Assembly: GCA_003164815.1 (NCBI GenBank)
Contig: PLUF01000109.1
Span: 1,483-43,077 of the forward strand
Direction: 5' to 3'
DNA: 41,595 bases
From: Candidatus Gagatemarchaeum stordalenia
GTDB taxonomy: Archaea; Thermoproteota; Nitrososphaeria; Nitrososphaerales; Gagatemarchaeaceae
Numbering within the stretch: the first letter of the stretch is position 1; every line of letters starts with the position of its first letter. The notes beneath the pieces were generated by a model. It was not told where the DNA came from and did not search any database. It was given only the letters and a program-made list of their open reading frames with translations. The translations under genes and the position numbers were made by a program. Below, piece after piece: positions 17,987-24,529 of the stretch.

Positions 17987-18118
17987 GACTACGAGATCTA
18001 CCATGACCCAGTAGACGTGACGCACTTCCTCCCGCCGAAGCGGTGCAGGACCTGCGAGGACTGAATGAAGTTGATGGCGCAGGCCTCCACCTTCAGGTGC
18101 AGAGCGTGCGGCGATAGT
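17942..18118 (+). pseudogene. Small zinc-ribbon-like protein interrupted by an in-frame TGA
   Basis: From ATG 17942 a 40-aa charged peptide runs to TGA at 18062 and ends FLPPKRCRTCED. In the same frame just after the stop comes MKLMAQASTFRCRACGDSS. Together the two parts give CRTC-x14-CRAC, a good zinc-ribbon spacing, so the TGA seems to have split one small zinc-ribbon protein. Either it is a pseudogene, or two tiny genes with a TGAATG junction. A second, more degraded copy of the N-terminus is at 15930-16066. Confidence 0.45.
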
Positions 18119-18132
18119 TCTTGTAGAGCTTC

Positions 18133-18756
18133 TTATCGACCGGCTTTACCACTCTTGACCATCTCCCTGAGGTCTCTTCCGCGCACGAGCATATAGCGTT
18201 CCAGAATCGACTTTTCAAGGTCTCTGTCCCGGTCTCGGAGGAACTTCTCCCTCTCCAGGATCAACGGGGATAGCGCGTGACCGAATCGAGAAAGCGCGGT
18301 GACTACAGCCCTGCCCGCGCATTCGGTTGCAAACTCTCTATCGTCTGAGATGATCAGGAGGTCGACGTCGCTGTCTGTCCCTTCATCGCCCCTGGCCACG
18401 CTCCCGAAGATGGCCGCCGAGATTATCCTCGGGTCGTCGAAGAACGGCGCGATCGCCGAGATCATGGAGCCCAAAGTGTTCTTCTCTGCGGCGAATAACG
18501 GTTCTATCACAGATTTCACGATGTAGCTCTCCTCGTTCAGACTCACCTGGTAGGCTCTGCCCACGGGCTGGAGCCTCACCACGCCCCTCCTCTCCAGCTC
18601 CTTCAGCACTGTCGATGCCTGCGGATGGGAGACACCGGCAGCCGCGGAGAGCTCTCTGACCGTGAAGACCTTGCCCTTATAGCGCGCCAGCGTCCTGAGG
18701 AGGCGGATGCTCGTCTTGCTCCCGAGGATTTCGGCGGCGTAGTCGTGCAGTGTCAC
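18133..18756 (-). CDS. HTH-MNT: winged helix with minimal nucleotidyltransferase domain
   Basis: The frame is open to 18837 (234 aa), but the first 27 residues look unrelated to the fold. I place the start at GTG 18756, with a TATA-like AGTATTTCTA about 25 bases upstream. A winged helix comes first (TVRELSAAAGVSHPQASTVLKELERRGVV), then a nucleotidyltransferase core IFGSVARGDEGTDSDVDLLII with the exact G-S-x10-D-x-D signature. Such MNT proteins are antitoxins that AMPylate HEPN toxins. The HEPN gene lies 67-150 bases upstream on the same strand. The HTH suggests autoregulation. Confidence 0.8.
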   Translation of the reverse strand: MTLHDYAAEILGSKTSIRLLRTLARYKGKVFTVRELSAAAGVSHPQASTVLKELERRGVVRLQPVGRAYQVSLNEESYIVKSVIEPLFAAEKNTLGSMISAIAPFFDDPRIISAAIFGSVARGDEGTDSDVDLLIISDDREFATECAGRAVVTALSRFGHALSPLILEREKFLRDRDRDLEKSILERYMLVRGRDLREMVKSGKAGR

Positions 18757-18904
18757 GTGAGCCTCTACCCCCAGCTGGTAGAAATACTTTCCATACGGTA
18801 GATAAACATACCATCTCTGGGCCCGAATGCCACGCATCGAAGAGCGAGATTATGGCAGAGTGTACTGGTAGTGCGAGGCTAGACGACTTCGACCCAGCCT
18901 CATG

Positions 18905-19351
18905 TCACTTCGTGTTCAGGAGTTCTAGTGTCTTGCCCATGAACTTCTCTGCGAATTGGACAAGGTTTCGACCCTGTGTTTCGGAGATCGAGCCTGCGCG
19001 GTCGTAGAGCGACTCGTTCCTGCGCCTTCTAGCCTTCTCGAAGGCTTGAAGGACCTCAGCATCAAACTTGTTTGCGTAGACCGCCTTCACGAAGGAGATA
19101 ACAGCCGTGTGGTGCTCCTGGCTCCTCGGCCTGTATCCCTTTGAGAACATGAGCGCCCGGCCAGCCTGGAGCATGGAGTTGTAGGCCGCATTGTGGGCCC
19201 ATCCCCACTCCTGTATCCCGAGCATATGCTTCGCAGAGGCTAGGTCGCTCTTCGCGATCTCCACCTCGTTCCTTATCTGGTCCTCATCGGACTGATACTT
19301 CTCAACCAGCCCGTTTTTCAATAACTCGCTTAAACTCGTTCTCTTCACCAA
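18905..19351 (-). CDS. HEPN-domain protein (putative toxin of an MNT-HEPN pair)
   Basis: The 148-aa all-helical protein has AKSDLASAKHMLGIQEWGWAHNAAYNSMLQAGRALMFSKGYRPRS, typical of HEPN domains. The signature helix reads RRRRNESLYD (R108-R111, N112, Y116): the RN-x3-Y form, with no His at the usual R-x4-6-H position. HEPN toxins are often RNases. Here the missing His means either a non-RNase clade member or an altered site, while Y116 could be the residue modified by the partner. Its start overlaps the upstream MNT gene by 50 bases in another frame, so translation is probably coupled. Confidence 0.8.
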   Translation of the reverse strand: MVKRTSLSELLKNGLVEKYQSDEDQIRNEVEIAKSDLASAKHMLGIQEWGWAHNAAYNSMLQAGRALMFSKGYRPRSQEHHTAVISFVKAVYANKFDAEVLQAFEKARRRRNESLYDRAGSISETQGRNLVQFAEKFMGKTLELLNTK

Positions 19352-20324
19352 TTATCATGATCACAGGTGTCTTCGCAATCTCGCGGAGCAGCGGAATCTG
19401 GTCTCGCACCTTATCTCCGAGCTCCTTCTCTGTCCATAGATTGTAGTTCACTTCCCGTCCGGTTCTTCGCTCCACCTCGTTCACGGCCTTCAATAGCTTG
19501 TCCTCCGCTATATCCCCCACCACAAGCAGGTCGATGTCGCTCCTCTCGCCCTCCACGCCCTTCGCAAACGATCCGTAGATCAGCGCGTACTTGACCCGTT
19601 CAGCCCGAAGTTTGCTCGCAAGCAACTCATCAAGGAACTCGTACTTCAGGAATATCCTCTTCAACTCATCGTATATCACGCTCTTCTTGTTGATGCTGTA
19701 CAATGTCAGGTTGCCCTGGATGCTCTTCTTCACCAGCCCCAGACTGAGCAAAAGCCTGCACTCCTTTGACACTGCCGATGGTGCGAGGCCGGTCCTCCTC
19801 GCAATATCGTTGAGATGAAACGCCGAGCTGGAATTGAGGAAGAGGAGCTTGAGGATGAGGATCTGGCCTCGCGACCTGAACAGCCTCTCGAGCGAACTCC
19901 TCAAGACCACTTCGCGGACTTTTGGCTTCTCGTGGAGGATTGCTTCCCTCACCGACGCCAGGGCCTCTCCACGCTCAGGTTTCACAGCTTCCGTAACTTC
20001 TCCGTTGACCAGCAGCAGCCCGATGCCGAGGTTGCTACAGGCGGTCAAGAGGTCTCGATCCTCTCTCTCTTTAGGCAAGGCGAGGTAGGCGACATTTGCT
20101 GCGTGCTTGTAGTGAAGGGTTTGTTCGAGCCCGAGCCTCGGGTCACCAAGGCTTCCTTTGACCTCGACGACGGCTATCTCTCCGGCCCGCACTGCTACGA
20201 TGTCGGCTATCCTGCCCCTGAGCTTGACTTCTCTTGAGACCTTCCATCCTGCGGCTGAAAAGTAGTCGGCCACCTTCGAGGCGATTACAGCTTCCGATGG
20301 CATAATAAAAGTCGTATTTTTCAA
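19302..20324 (-). CDS. PD-(D/E)XK-HTH-MNT three-domain fusion (antitoxin-like)
   Basis: The 340-aa protein has three parts. Residues 10-110 form a restriction-like fold with D41 (RIADIVAV) and E54-V-K56 (VVEVKG), an intact PD-(D/E)XK triad, followed by a helix with Q68. Residues 140-200 are a winged helix (HLNDIARRTGLAPSAVSKECRLLLSLGLV). Residues 240-330 are the nucleotidyltransferase YGSFAKGVEGERSDIDLLVV (G-S-x10-D-x-D). The gene leads the minus-strand cluster nuclease-MNT / HEPN / HTH-MNT. Ordinary MNT antitoxins are about 100 aa, so the added nuclease and HTH are unusual. Whether the nuclease domain cuts or only binds DNA cannot be told. Confidence 0.85.
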   Translation of the reverse strand: MKNTTFIMPSEAVIASKVADYFSAAGWKVSREVKLRGRIADIVAVRAGEIAVVEVKGSLGDPRLGLEQTLHYKHAANVAYLALPKEREDRDLLTACSNLGIGLLLVNGEVTEAVKPERGEALASVREAILHEKPKVREVVLRSSLERLFRSRGQILILKLLFLNSSSAFHLNDIARRTGLAPSAVSKECRLLLSLGLVKKSIQGNLTLYSINKKSVIYDELKRIFLKYEFLDELLASKLRAERVKYALIYGSFAKGVEGERSDIDLLVVGDIAEDKLLKAVNEVERRTGREVNYNLWTEKELGDKVRDQIPLLREIAKTPVIMIIGEENEFKRVIEKRAG

Positions 20325-20504
20325 AAGCGAATAATCATTCTCCGAAAAGAAACGCCAGTATTAATAAACTTACCTGCCAAGTTCGGGGCGACTCCTCAGG
20401 AGGGTAGCTTGACGACAACCTCGGAGTCAAGGAGTTGAGCGATGTACTCTGATCCCTGACTGACTTTCTCCTGAGTAAAATTGTGTCTGGCTATGTTGGG
20501 TTTA

Positions 20505-20527
20505 TACACTACTACTTTAGTAGTGTA
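20505..20527. promoter_or_regulatory. 10-bp inverted-repeat operator at the AbrB-like gene promoter
   Basis: TACACTACTA and TAGTAGTGTA are perfect inverted repeats separated by CTT. The motif overlaps a TTTATA sequence (20501-20506), so a bound dimer would block the core promoter. It lies just upstream of a gene with an AbrB-like DNA-binding N-terminus, suggesting autoregulation. Confidence 0.55.
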
Positions 20528-20542
20528 AATGAGTAATGTAAA

Positions 20543-21178
20543 TTGCCAACTAGGGTCGTTCAAGAGGAGGAAAGAAGAATCGCAAAGAGTGGAGGTACAG
20601 CCGTATTATATGTGCCAAAGGAGTATTTCGCTCCAGGGGATACCGTAAAAGTCGAGGTGACCATAGTGGACAATCAGATCAGACTTACTGCAGAGAAGAA
20701 GCTCTACAATTTCGACCTAGGTGACATTCGAAGCCTGGCCATGCAATGCAATTTCACTGCCGAGTATGACAAGGAGATAGCAGATACACTGGTATTCAAT
20801 GCGGTAAGAAAAGACGGCATCTCTATCAGTTACACCCAGTCACGTCGCGAAGCGATGGCTCCGGGATATGCAGCGCTTTCCAGAAAGCTACAGAACCTGA
20901 CTCCAGAAGCCTACAGACATGCGAGCAGTCTCACAAAAGACCTGAAGGGATTCGATGTCGTTGTGAGAACAGAGGGAGACTTGGATACCATAAACATGCT
21001 CAAGGAGCCGGAGCGATACAACCTGAAGCAGGACGAAGTAATCGAACTGATTCGAGAGTCAGGCAGGAAGGTGGGATTGTCCCTTGTCGTCAGGTTTGAC
21101 AACAAGAAGAGCAAGCTCGATGAAGTTAAGAGCGCTCTCGATAAATTAGCGAATCTAGAGACCGAACCTGCCGCGTAG
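20543..21178 (+). CDS. Regulator with AbrB-like N-terminal domain
   Basis: The 211-aa protein starts at TTG 20543; nearby ATGs are out of frame. Residues 1-50 (EEERRIAKSGGTAVLYVPKEYF.PGDTVKVEV) match the swapped-hairpin AbrB/SpoVT pattern: a strand with an SGG-A-YVPKEY motif, then GD-V-V. The rest, about 160 residues, is mixed alpha/beta with YTQSRREAMAPGYAALSRKL and a C-terminal LSLVVRFDNKKSKLDEVKSALDKL; I do not recognise it. The palindromic element at 20505-20527 lies directly upstream. The gene is divergent from the MNT/HEPN cluster, whose promoter shares the same 218-base gap, so it may regulate both. Confidence 0.6.
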   Translation: MPTRVVQEEERRIAKSGGTAVLYVPKEYFAPGDTVKVEVTIVDNQIRLTAEKKLYNFDLGDIRSLAMQCNFTAEYDKEIADTLVFNAVRKDGISISYTQSRREAMAPGYAALSRKLQNLTPEAYRHASSLTKDLKGFDVVVRTEGDLDTINMLKEPERYNLKQDEVIELIRESGRKVGLSLVVRFDNKKSKLDEVKSALDKLANLETEPAA

Positions 21179-21241
21179 AATCGACGCTAAGTTTCTGATC
21201 GCTGGAGTATCGATGGGCGCGTGACATTTTGACCAGCGACC

Positions 21242-21610
21242 TCATTCCTTCAGCATCTCTGTCACGGCCTTTCTCGTGCCAGCCTTGGCCCACTCTATCT
21301 CCTCTTCTACCTGCTTCCTGCTCTTCGTCTGCTTCTGCAGCCTGGAAGTCATCGACCTGAGCTTACCAGTCCTCCTCGAGCCTTTCTGCCGGGAAGGGGC
21401 GTCCAAGTCTACCTTCATCTCCTTGTCACCACTGAAGTAACGGCCAAAATTCATTATGGTGACACCTGTAATCTTCCGCGTCTTCGGGTCCCGCCTTATC
21501 ACCACGTAATCATCCACCTCCTCGGAGACCGAGGGCCGCGGCTTCCCAAAACTCAGGTACGCTACGTCAGCCTCCTTGTCATAGCTGATGATCAGCTCGG
21601 TTATCTCCAT
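21242..21610 (-). CDS. DUF2283-family protein
   Basis: The 122-aa protein opens with IISYDKEADVAYLSFGKPRPSVSEEVDDYVVIRRDPKTRKITGVTIMNFG, a good match to the DUF2283 pattern (YD-E-D..Y..F, DD.VV.R.D, I.G..I). The last 50 residues are a K/R-rich helical tail. DUF2283 proteins are small and of unknown function, often found near toxin-antitoxin loci. It is divergent from the 77-aa gene at 21674. Confidence 0.75.
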   Translation of the reverse strand: MEITELIISYDKEADVAYLSFGKPRPSVSEEVDDYVVIRRDPKTRKITGVTIMNFGRYFSGDKEMKVDLDAPSRQKGSRRTGKLRSMTSRLQKQTKSRKQVEEEIEWAKAGTRKAVTEMLKE

Positions 21611-21673
21611 CGTGTCACGAACGGAAGCCAGCCCCTCCGAGACCTAAAAACACACCTCTGCGCGGCCCGAATC

Positions 21674-21907
21674 ATGAGCAACCATACCACAGAACTGGCC
21701 CGGTTCAACAGAAGGATGGATGAGCTCGTCGAGAAGGTCGTATCCACAAACCTGACCTCGCCCGAGTTCAGAAGAGAGTACATCAAAGCGACGAACCTGC
21801 TCAGGCAGGTAGCGCAATACGACACACAGCTTGCCTACGACCTCTACGTGAGCATTGCCATGTTCAGCTACACGTTCGGCATAGGGGTTATCAACTCCAA
21901 GCAATAG
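21674..21907 (+). CDS. Small helical hypothetical protein
   Basis: The 77-aa protein is predicted all helical (LARFNRRMDELVEKVVSTNLTSPEFRREYIKATNLLRQVAQYDTQL) with a short hydrophobic end. It has no known family. It is divergent from DUF2283 with only 63 bases between starts. Its stop is 8 bases before the 83-bp inverted-repeat copy at 21915. Confidence 0.5.
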   Translation: MSNHTTELARFNRRMDELVEKVVSTNLTSPEFRREYIKATNLLRQVAQYDTQLAYDLYVSIAMFSYTFGIGVINSKQ

Positions 21908-21914
21908 TTGGAAT

Positions 21915-21997
21915 CACGTTCGAGTCTTCAAAGTACCGAACCCGTGGACGGTACCAGTTTGAGCACCGAAAACGCCGTGGTTCCCGTCGGGCCCGCC
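21915..21997. repeat. 83-bp inverted repeat, left copy
   Basis: The reverse complement of this segment occurs at 23474-23556 with 76 of 83 bases identical and no indel; five of the seven differences are transitions. It is bounded by CACGTTCGAG and CGGGCCCGCC. The inner side continues into GGGTTCGAGTCCC, which resembles a tRNA T-arm but does not form a tRNA. A TATA-like TTTATATG on the minus strand (22075-22082) points into it. Confidence 0.85.
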
Positions 21998-22181
21998 TCC
22001 GTTCGGGTTCGAGTCCCTTGTACCCCTCGCGCGTTCGTCGCTTGTGGGCATACAGACAGTTCACTCGCCTCAGCATATAAACGCCAACTCGTAGGAATCC
22101 CAAGGTAAGATTTCGACTCATGGGTTTCGCGTTATTCATCACCCTCGGCCCTTCTGTGCTGGATTTGACAGCTTCATGAAG

Positions 22182-22190
22182 CTTATTTAG
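22182..22190 (+). promoter_or_regulatory. TATA box of the 58-aa/154-aa gene pair
   Basis: CTTATTTAG lies about 27 bases before the ATG at 22215, so the mRNA would be leaderless. The 14-bp palindrome AGCTTCATGAAGCT overlaps its upstream edge and could be an operator. Confidence 0.45.
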
Positions 22191-22214
22191 TCGAAGAGGG
22201 TTCGTTTTTCCAAC

Positions 22215-22391
22215 ATGAGTAATGATTGGGGCAACGCCGAATGTGTGAAAGCTAACCACTACCCGTCGATGCCAGTCCCTAACCTTCCTAACGCTTCTCT
22301 TGTTGATCAGTCAAGGGGATTCAATGATTCGACACTCCTATTTTGGGAATGGAGAGCGGAGGGTGGGTTCAGGGAGAAGACGACGTCCTGA
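22215..22391 (+). CDS. 58-aa hypothetical protein, first gene of a small operon
   Basis: The 58-aa frame begins MSNDWGNAECVKANHYPSMP and ends LLFWEWRAEGGFREKTTS. I recognise no family. Support comes from the well-spaced TATA box and from the stop overlapping the next start (TGATG at 22389-22393), the mark of a coupled gene pair. It lies inside the inverted-repeat-bounded segment. Confidence 0.5.
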   Translation: MSNDWGNAECVKANHYPSMPVPNLPNASLVDQSRGFNDSTLLFWEWRAEGGFREKTTS

Positions 22392-22855
22392 TGACCAAGG
22401 ACATCTCGCACTGGAGCAAGGAGGCCAGGGATGCCCGCTCCACCGAAATGAATCCCAACAACCCCCAGTACTACGACAGCAGGCACATGGATCAGGACGG
22501 GGAAGGAGCGAGCGGAATCCTTGCCGTCCCGAACTTCTGCGCGAATCACTTCGACTCTGAGGGTTGCAACCAACAGGATCCAGGATACGCCGCGAGATTT
22601 GGGAGGTGGGAGAACGTCGCCTACCTATGGAATGGCCAGCAGTGGACGAAAATCGAGAACCCACGAGACTACGACAACTACGACTACATCATGTTCTGCC
22701 AGAAGTGCGGCGAGCTTACCTCTCGCAGCTTCTCCTGGAACGACTACCCTCTCAATCTGAGTGACTCGGCATACAGAGAGGTCTTGATGGAGCTGGCCTC
22801 TACGGTCGGCATCAAGCTCTGGGGAGACCAACTCATGTCGGAGGCGACCCAGTGA
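22391..22855 (+). CDS. 154-aa hypothetical protein with CxxC motif
   Basis: The frame is open from ATG 22343, but ATG 22391 overlaps the stop of the upstream 58-aa gene and is the better start. The protein (MTKDISHWSKEARDARSTE..) is rich in N, Y, W and D, has C..H.....C in NFCANHFDSEGC, and later FCQKCGEL (CxxC), so it may bind zinc. No family is recognised. The reverse-strand ORF at 22625-23197 is a shadow. Confidence 0.6.
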   Translation: MTKDISHWSKEARDARSTEMNPNNPQYYDSRHMDQDGEGASGILAVPNFCANHFDSEGCNQQDPGYAARFGRWENVAYLWNGQQWTKIENPRDYDNYDYIMFCQKCGELTSRSFSWNDYPLNLSDSAYREVLMELASTVGIKLWGDQLMSEATQ

Positions 22856-22877
22856 TGCAGCCCTTTCCCGCGAGTAC

Positions 22878-23239
22878 GTGATCCCAGTCCGCGAGGAGCT
22901 TATAGTCAAGATCAATGGAGGCGCATTGACACGACTTCTGATTTCCAGAGCGTCTGCGACCGGCTCGAATACATCATCAATGGTCGCTACGGGCTCAGAC
23001 CCTCTCCAACCTTTCCACATCCGAAGGGTACGCCCATTGGTGTCACGGGAGACAATCCCTACGTCGTCGCACTCGACCTCTGGAGCAACACTCAGCTCTT
23101 GTACATTATCGCAACCGAGTTTTACGCCAGTGTGAGACCATCCGTTGGTCTCCAGATTCTCGTGGATGAATACACGGAGAGACCAAGGAATGCTCACACA
23201 TCGACGGAGGCGACCTCAGATCCTAGCAAAGTGGTGTAA
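22878..23239 (+). pseudogene. Third gene of the small operon, frameshifted
   Basis: GTG 22878 starts VIPVREELIVKINGGA. A -1 shift near 22925 then gives a long, well-formed continuation to TAA at 23239: DTTSDFQSVCDRLEYIINGRY, then PYVVALDLWSNTQLLYIIATEFY and VGLQILVDEYTERP. This second part has no start codon of its own and lies in the frame of the 154-aa gene after its TGA. The composition looks coding. Either one base is lost or added (mutation or assembly error), or the product is made by frameshifting or readthrough. Confidence 0.45.
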
Positions 23240-23329
23240 CAACTGCAGAGACTAGGCGCTCACGCCGGGCGCCGACTGCTGACCCATGGCGCCCTTCCTG
23301 ATGAAGGGTTGTCATAGCCTTCATTTCCA

Positions 23330-23341
23330 TAGGACGTATAA
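23330..23341 (+). promoter_or_regulatory. TATA box upstream of the right inverted repeat
   Basis: CGTATAAAAGC is a strong archaeal TATA element. No ORF of useful length follows, so a non-coding transcript across the right repeat copy is possible. The left copy has a TATA box in the same relative orientation. Confidence 0.4.
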
Positions 23342-23473
23342 AAGCTCCAATGCAGCACCCCGATCCCGCGTCACCTCATTGCGCATGACCGAGGTAGCTT
23401 GACATGCTCAGTTCGTTCTCTCAAAAGGGTTCGATTCCGACGGGACACGCTTAGCTTCTCAAGTGAAGCTTGG

Positions 23474-23556
23474 GGCGGGCCCGACAGGAACCACACCGTT
23501 TTCGGTGCTCAAATTGGTACCGTCCGCGGGTTCAGTACTTAGAAGACTCGAACGTG
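23474..23556. repeat. 83-bp inverted repeat, right copy
   Basis: This is the reverse complement of 21915-21997 (76/83 identical). This copy holds a perfect hairpin CACCG-TTTT-CGGTG that is only partly kept in the left copy. The two copies are 1.48 kb apart and flank the three-gene unit. I find no transposase between them. Confidence 0.85.
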
Positions 23557-23720
23557 GTACTAATTAGATGACCCCCGAAGGTTTAGCCTCGGGTGACGCT
23601 AAGAATCTCTACAAAAGGTCCTAAGAAAGTCTGCGTCTCTGCTTTGTGCGATAACCTGCTCCGATGCCTTTCACACCGACAAAAACCTGTTAAGAATCAG
23701 ATGGTTCTAAGAATCGAAAA

Positions 23721-23924
23721 CTAAATAGTGATTTTATCGAAACCCCACCACACACAACTGAAGAAAATCTAGCGCACAACGCCTTCAACAAGTGGCTCGA
23801 CGATGTGACGGACGACAAGAAGCTTTTTGCCTTCATGCAACAGGTCAGGGAGTTGGCTGAGAAAGAGGTTGAACGATGTCGAGATAGTTCGAAAGGTTCT
23901 GAGTTCAGAGGGGATTCTGGATGA
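23721..23924 (+). pseudogene. Start-less paralogue of the 50-aa protein at 24377
   Basis: Translated from 23721, the frame reads LNSDFIETPPHTTEENLAHNAFNKWLDDVTDDKKLFAF..., closely matching the protein at 24377 (LNGDLIETPHTEEEIAHRAFNKFLDD-TDEKLFAL). The codon equivalent to the TTG start is CTA here, and the stop that should follow the ELAEKEV helix is lost (TGT in place of TGA), so the frame runs on to 23924. It is probably a decayed copy. Confidence 0.45.
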
Positions 23925-24033
23925 TGAGATTACGGAACTGGATACTGATGATATCAAAAAGATGTTGCAGCAGGCGATTACTCTTGCTCGGGAGGACGAG
24001 CGAAAGAAGTTAGGAAATCAAGGAGGAGTATAA
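23869..24033 (+). CDS. 54-aa hypothetical helical protein
   Basis: From TTG 23869 the frame reads MNDVEIVRKVLSSEGILDDEITELDTDD, followed by a Gln/Arg-rich amphipathic helix. It is acidic in the middle and has no known family. The stop overlaps the next ATG (TAATG), and a good Shine-Dalgarno (GGAGGA at 24022-24027) lies at its end, so it belongs to a run of coupled micro-genes. Confidence 0.4.
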   Translation: MNDVEIVRKVLSSEGILDDEITELDTDDIKKMLQQAITLAREDERKKLGNQGGV

Positions 24034-24092
24034 TGAATCCAAGCACAAAACTATCGAATACCGTATCATTCGCCGAGGTCAAGAGGGAATGA
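24033..24092 (+). CDS. 19-aa micro-ORF with strong ribosome binding site
   Basis: MNPSTKLSNTVSFAEVKRE follows GGAGGA at 5-base spacing, and its ATG overlaps the previous stop. It ends 6 bases before the next gene. It is perhaps a leader that sets translation of the 93-aa gene, or the remnant of a larger gene. Confidence 0.3.
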   Translation: MNPSTKLSNTVSFAEVKRE

Positions 24093-24098
24093 GATAGC

Positions 24099-24380
24099 AT
24101 GGTAATCAGAACAGGAGAAACCGACCGTATACCACTCAAGTACGGCACGAAGTCTGTTTGGTTCATAGTACTCGACATCGTTCCAGACGAGCTAAAGGAA
24201 GAGCAGTTCACTCAGACCAAGAAAGGGCTCAACGGGCTCTACGAGAGACTACACAGAGAACCTGAGCCAACGAAGATTTATGCCGTCTGGCACGGTCAGT
24301 GGCAAACAGACCTCTTCTCTTGCGACCCCAAGGTCCTGCGGGAGAGACTTGAGAAGATGAAGGAGAATGGAGATTTTTGA
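24099..24380 (+). CDS. 93-aa hypothetical protein
   Basis: The sequence IPLKYGTKSVWFIVLDIVPDEL..EEQF..TKKGLNGLYERLHREPEPTKIYAVWHGQWQTDLF..DPKVLRERLEKM looks like a compact alpha/beta domain: two hydrophobic strands and amphipathic helices, with no Cys. No family is recognised. The TGA stop overlaps the TTG start of the next gene (TTGA at 24377-24380). Confidence 0.6.
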   Translation: MVIRTGETDRIPLKYGTKSVWFIVLDIVPDELKEEQFTQTKKGLNGLYERLHREPEPTKIYAVWHGQWQTDLFSCDPKVLRERLEKMKENGDF

Positions 24381-24529
24381 ATGGTGATCTTATAGAAACT
24401 CCACACACCGAAGAAGAGGAAATTGCTCACCGAGCATTCAACAAGTTTCTCGATGACCTGACTGACGAGAAACTGTTCGCTCTCATAAAGGAAATCAGGA
24501 AGCGGGCTGAGAAGGAGATGAAGAAATGA
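24377..24529 (+). CDS. 50-aa helical protein
   Basis: A TTG start in a TTGA overlap with the upstream gene gives a 50-residue, charged, mostly helical product (AHRAFNKFLDDLTDEKLFALIKEIRKRAEKE). A decayed paralogue lies at 23721. Its stop overlaps a 13-codon ORF (ATGA at 24526). The product is short, but the paralogue and coupling support it. Confidence 0.4.
   Translation: MNGDLIETPHTEEEEIAHRAFNKFLDDLTDEKLFALIKEIRKRAEKEMKK

Larger units (their letters stand above)
21908..22214. other. Gene-free gap with repeat and promoter
   Basis: This stretch holds the left inverted repeat, an ATATAAA box at 22075-22081, an 18-codon ORF at 22120, the palindrome AGCTTCATGAAGCT (22170-22183) and the TATA-like TTATTTAG (22183-22190) of the next gene. 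Confidence 0.4.
23240..23720. other. Gene-free gap containing the right inverted repeat
   Basis: There is no convincing ORF. It holds a TATA box at 23330, GGGTTCGATTCC near 23428 (tRNA T-arm-like, but not a tRNA), a hairpin AGCTTC/GAAGCT near 23453-23470, the right repeat copy and the hairpin-like CCGAAGGTTTAGCCTCGG just after it (about 23575-23592). Confidence 0.35.

Noticed and set aside
21998-22020. tRNA-like T-arm (GGGTTCGAGTCCC), and a similar GGGTTCGATTCC near 23428
   Set aside because: The stems do not extend to five pairs, and no matching acceptor, D-arm or anticodon arm could be laid out on either strand.
22853-22855. TGA as selenocysteine or a general recoded codon
   Set aside because: Many clear genes here end at TGA (for example 450, 1390 and 24380), and no SECIS-like structure was seen.
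22625-23197. 190-codon minus-strand ORF
   Set aside because: Overlaps the coupled plus-strand genes and has low-complexity Val/Arg composition over the GACTACGACAAC repeat of the 154-aa gene.
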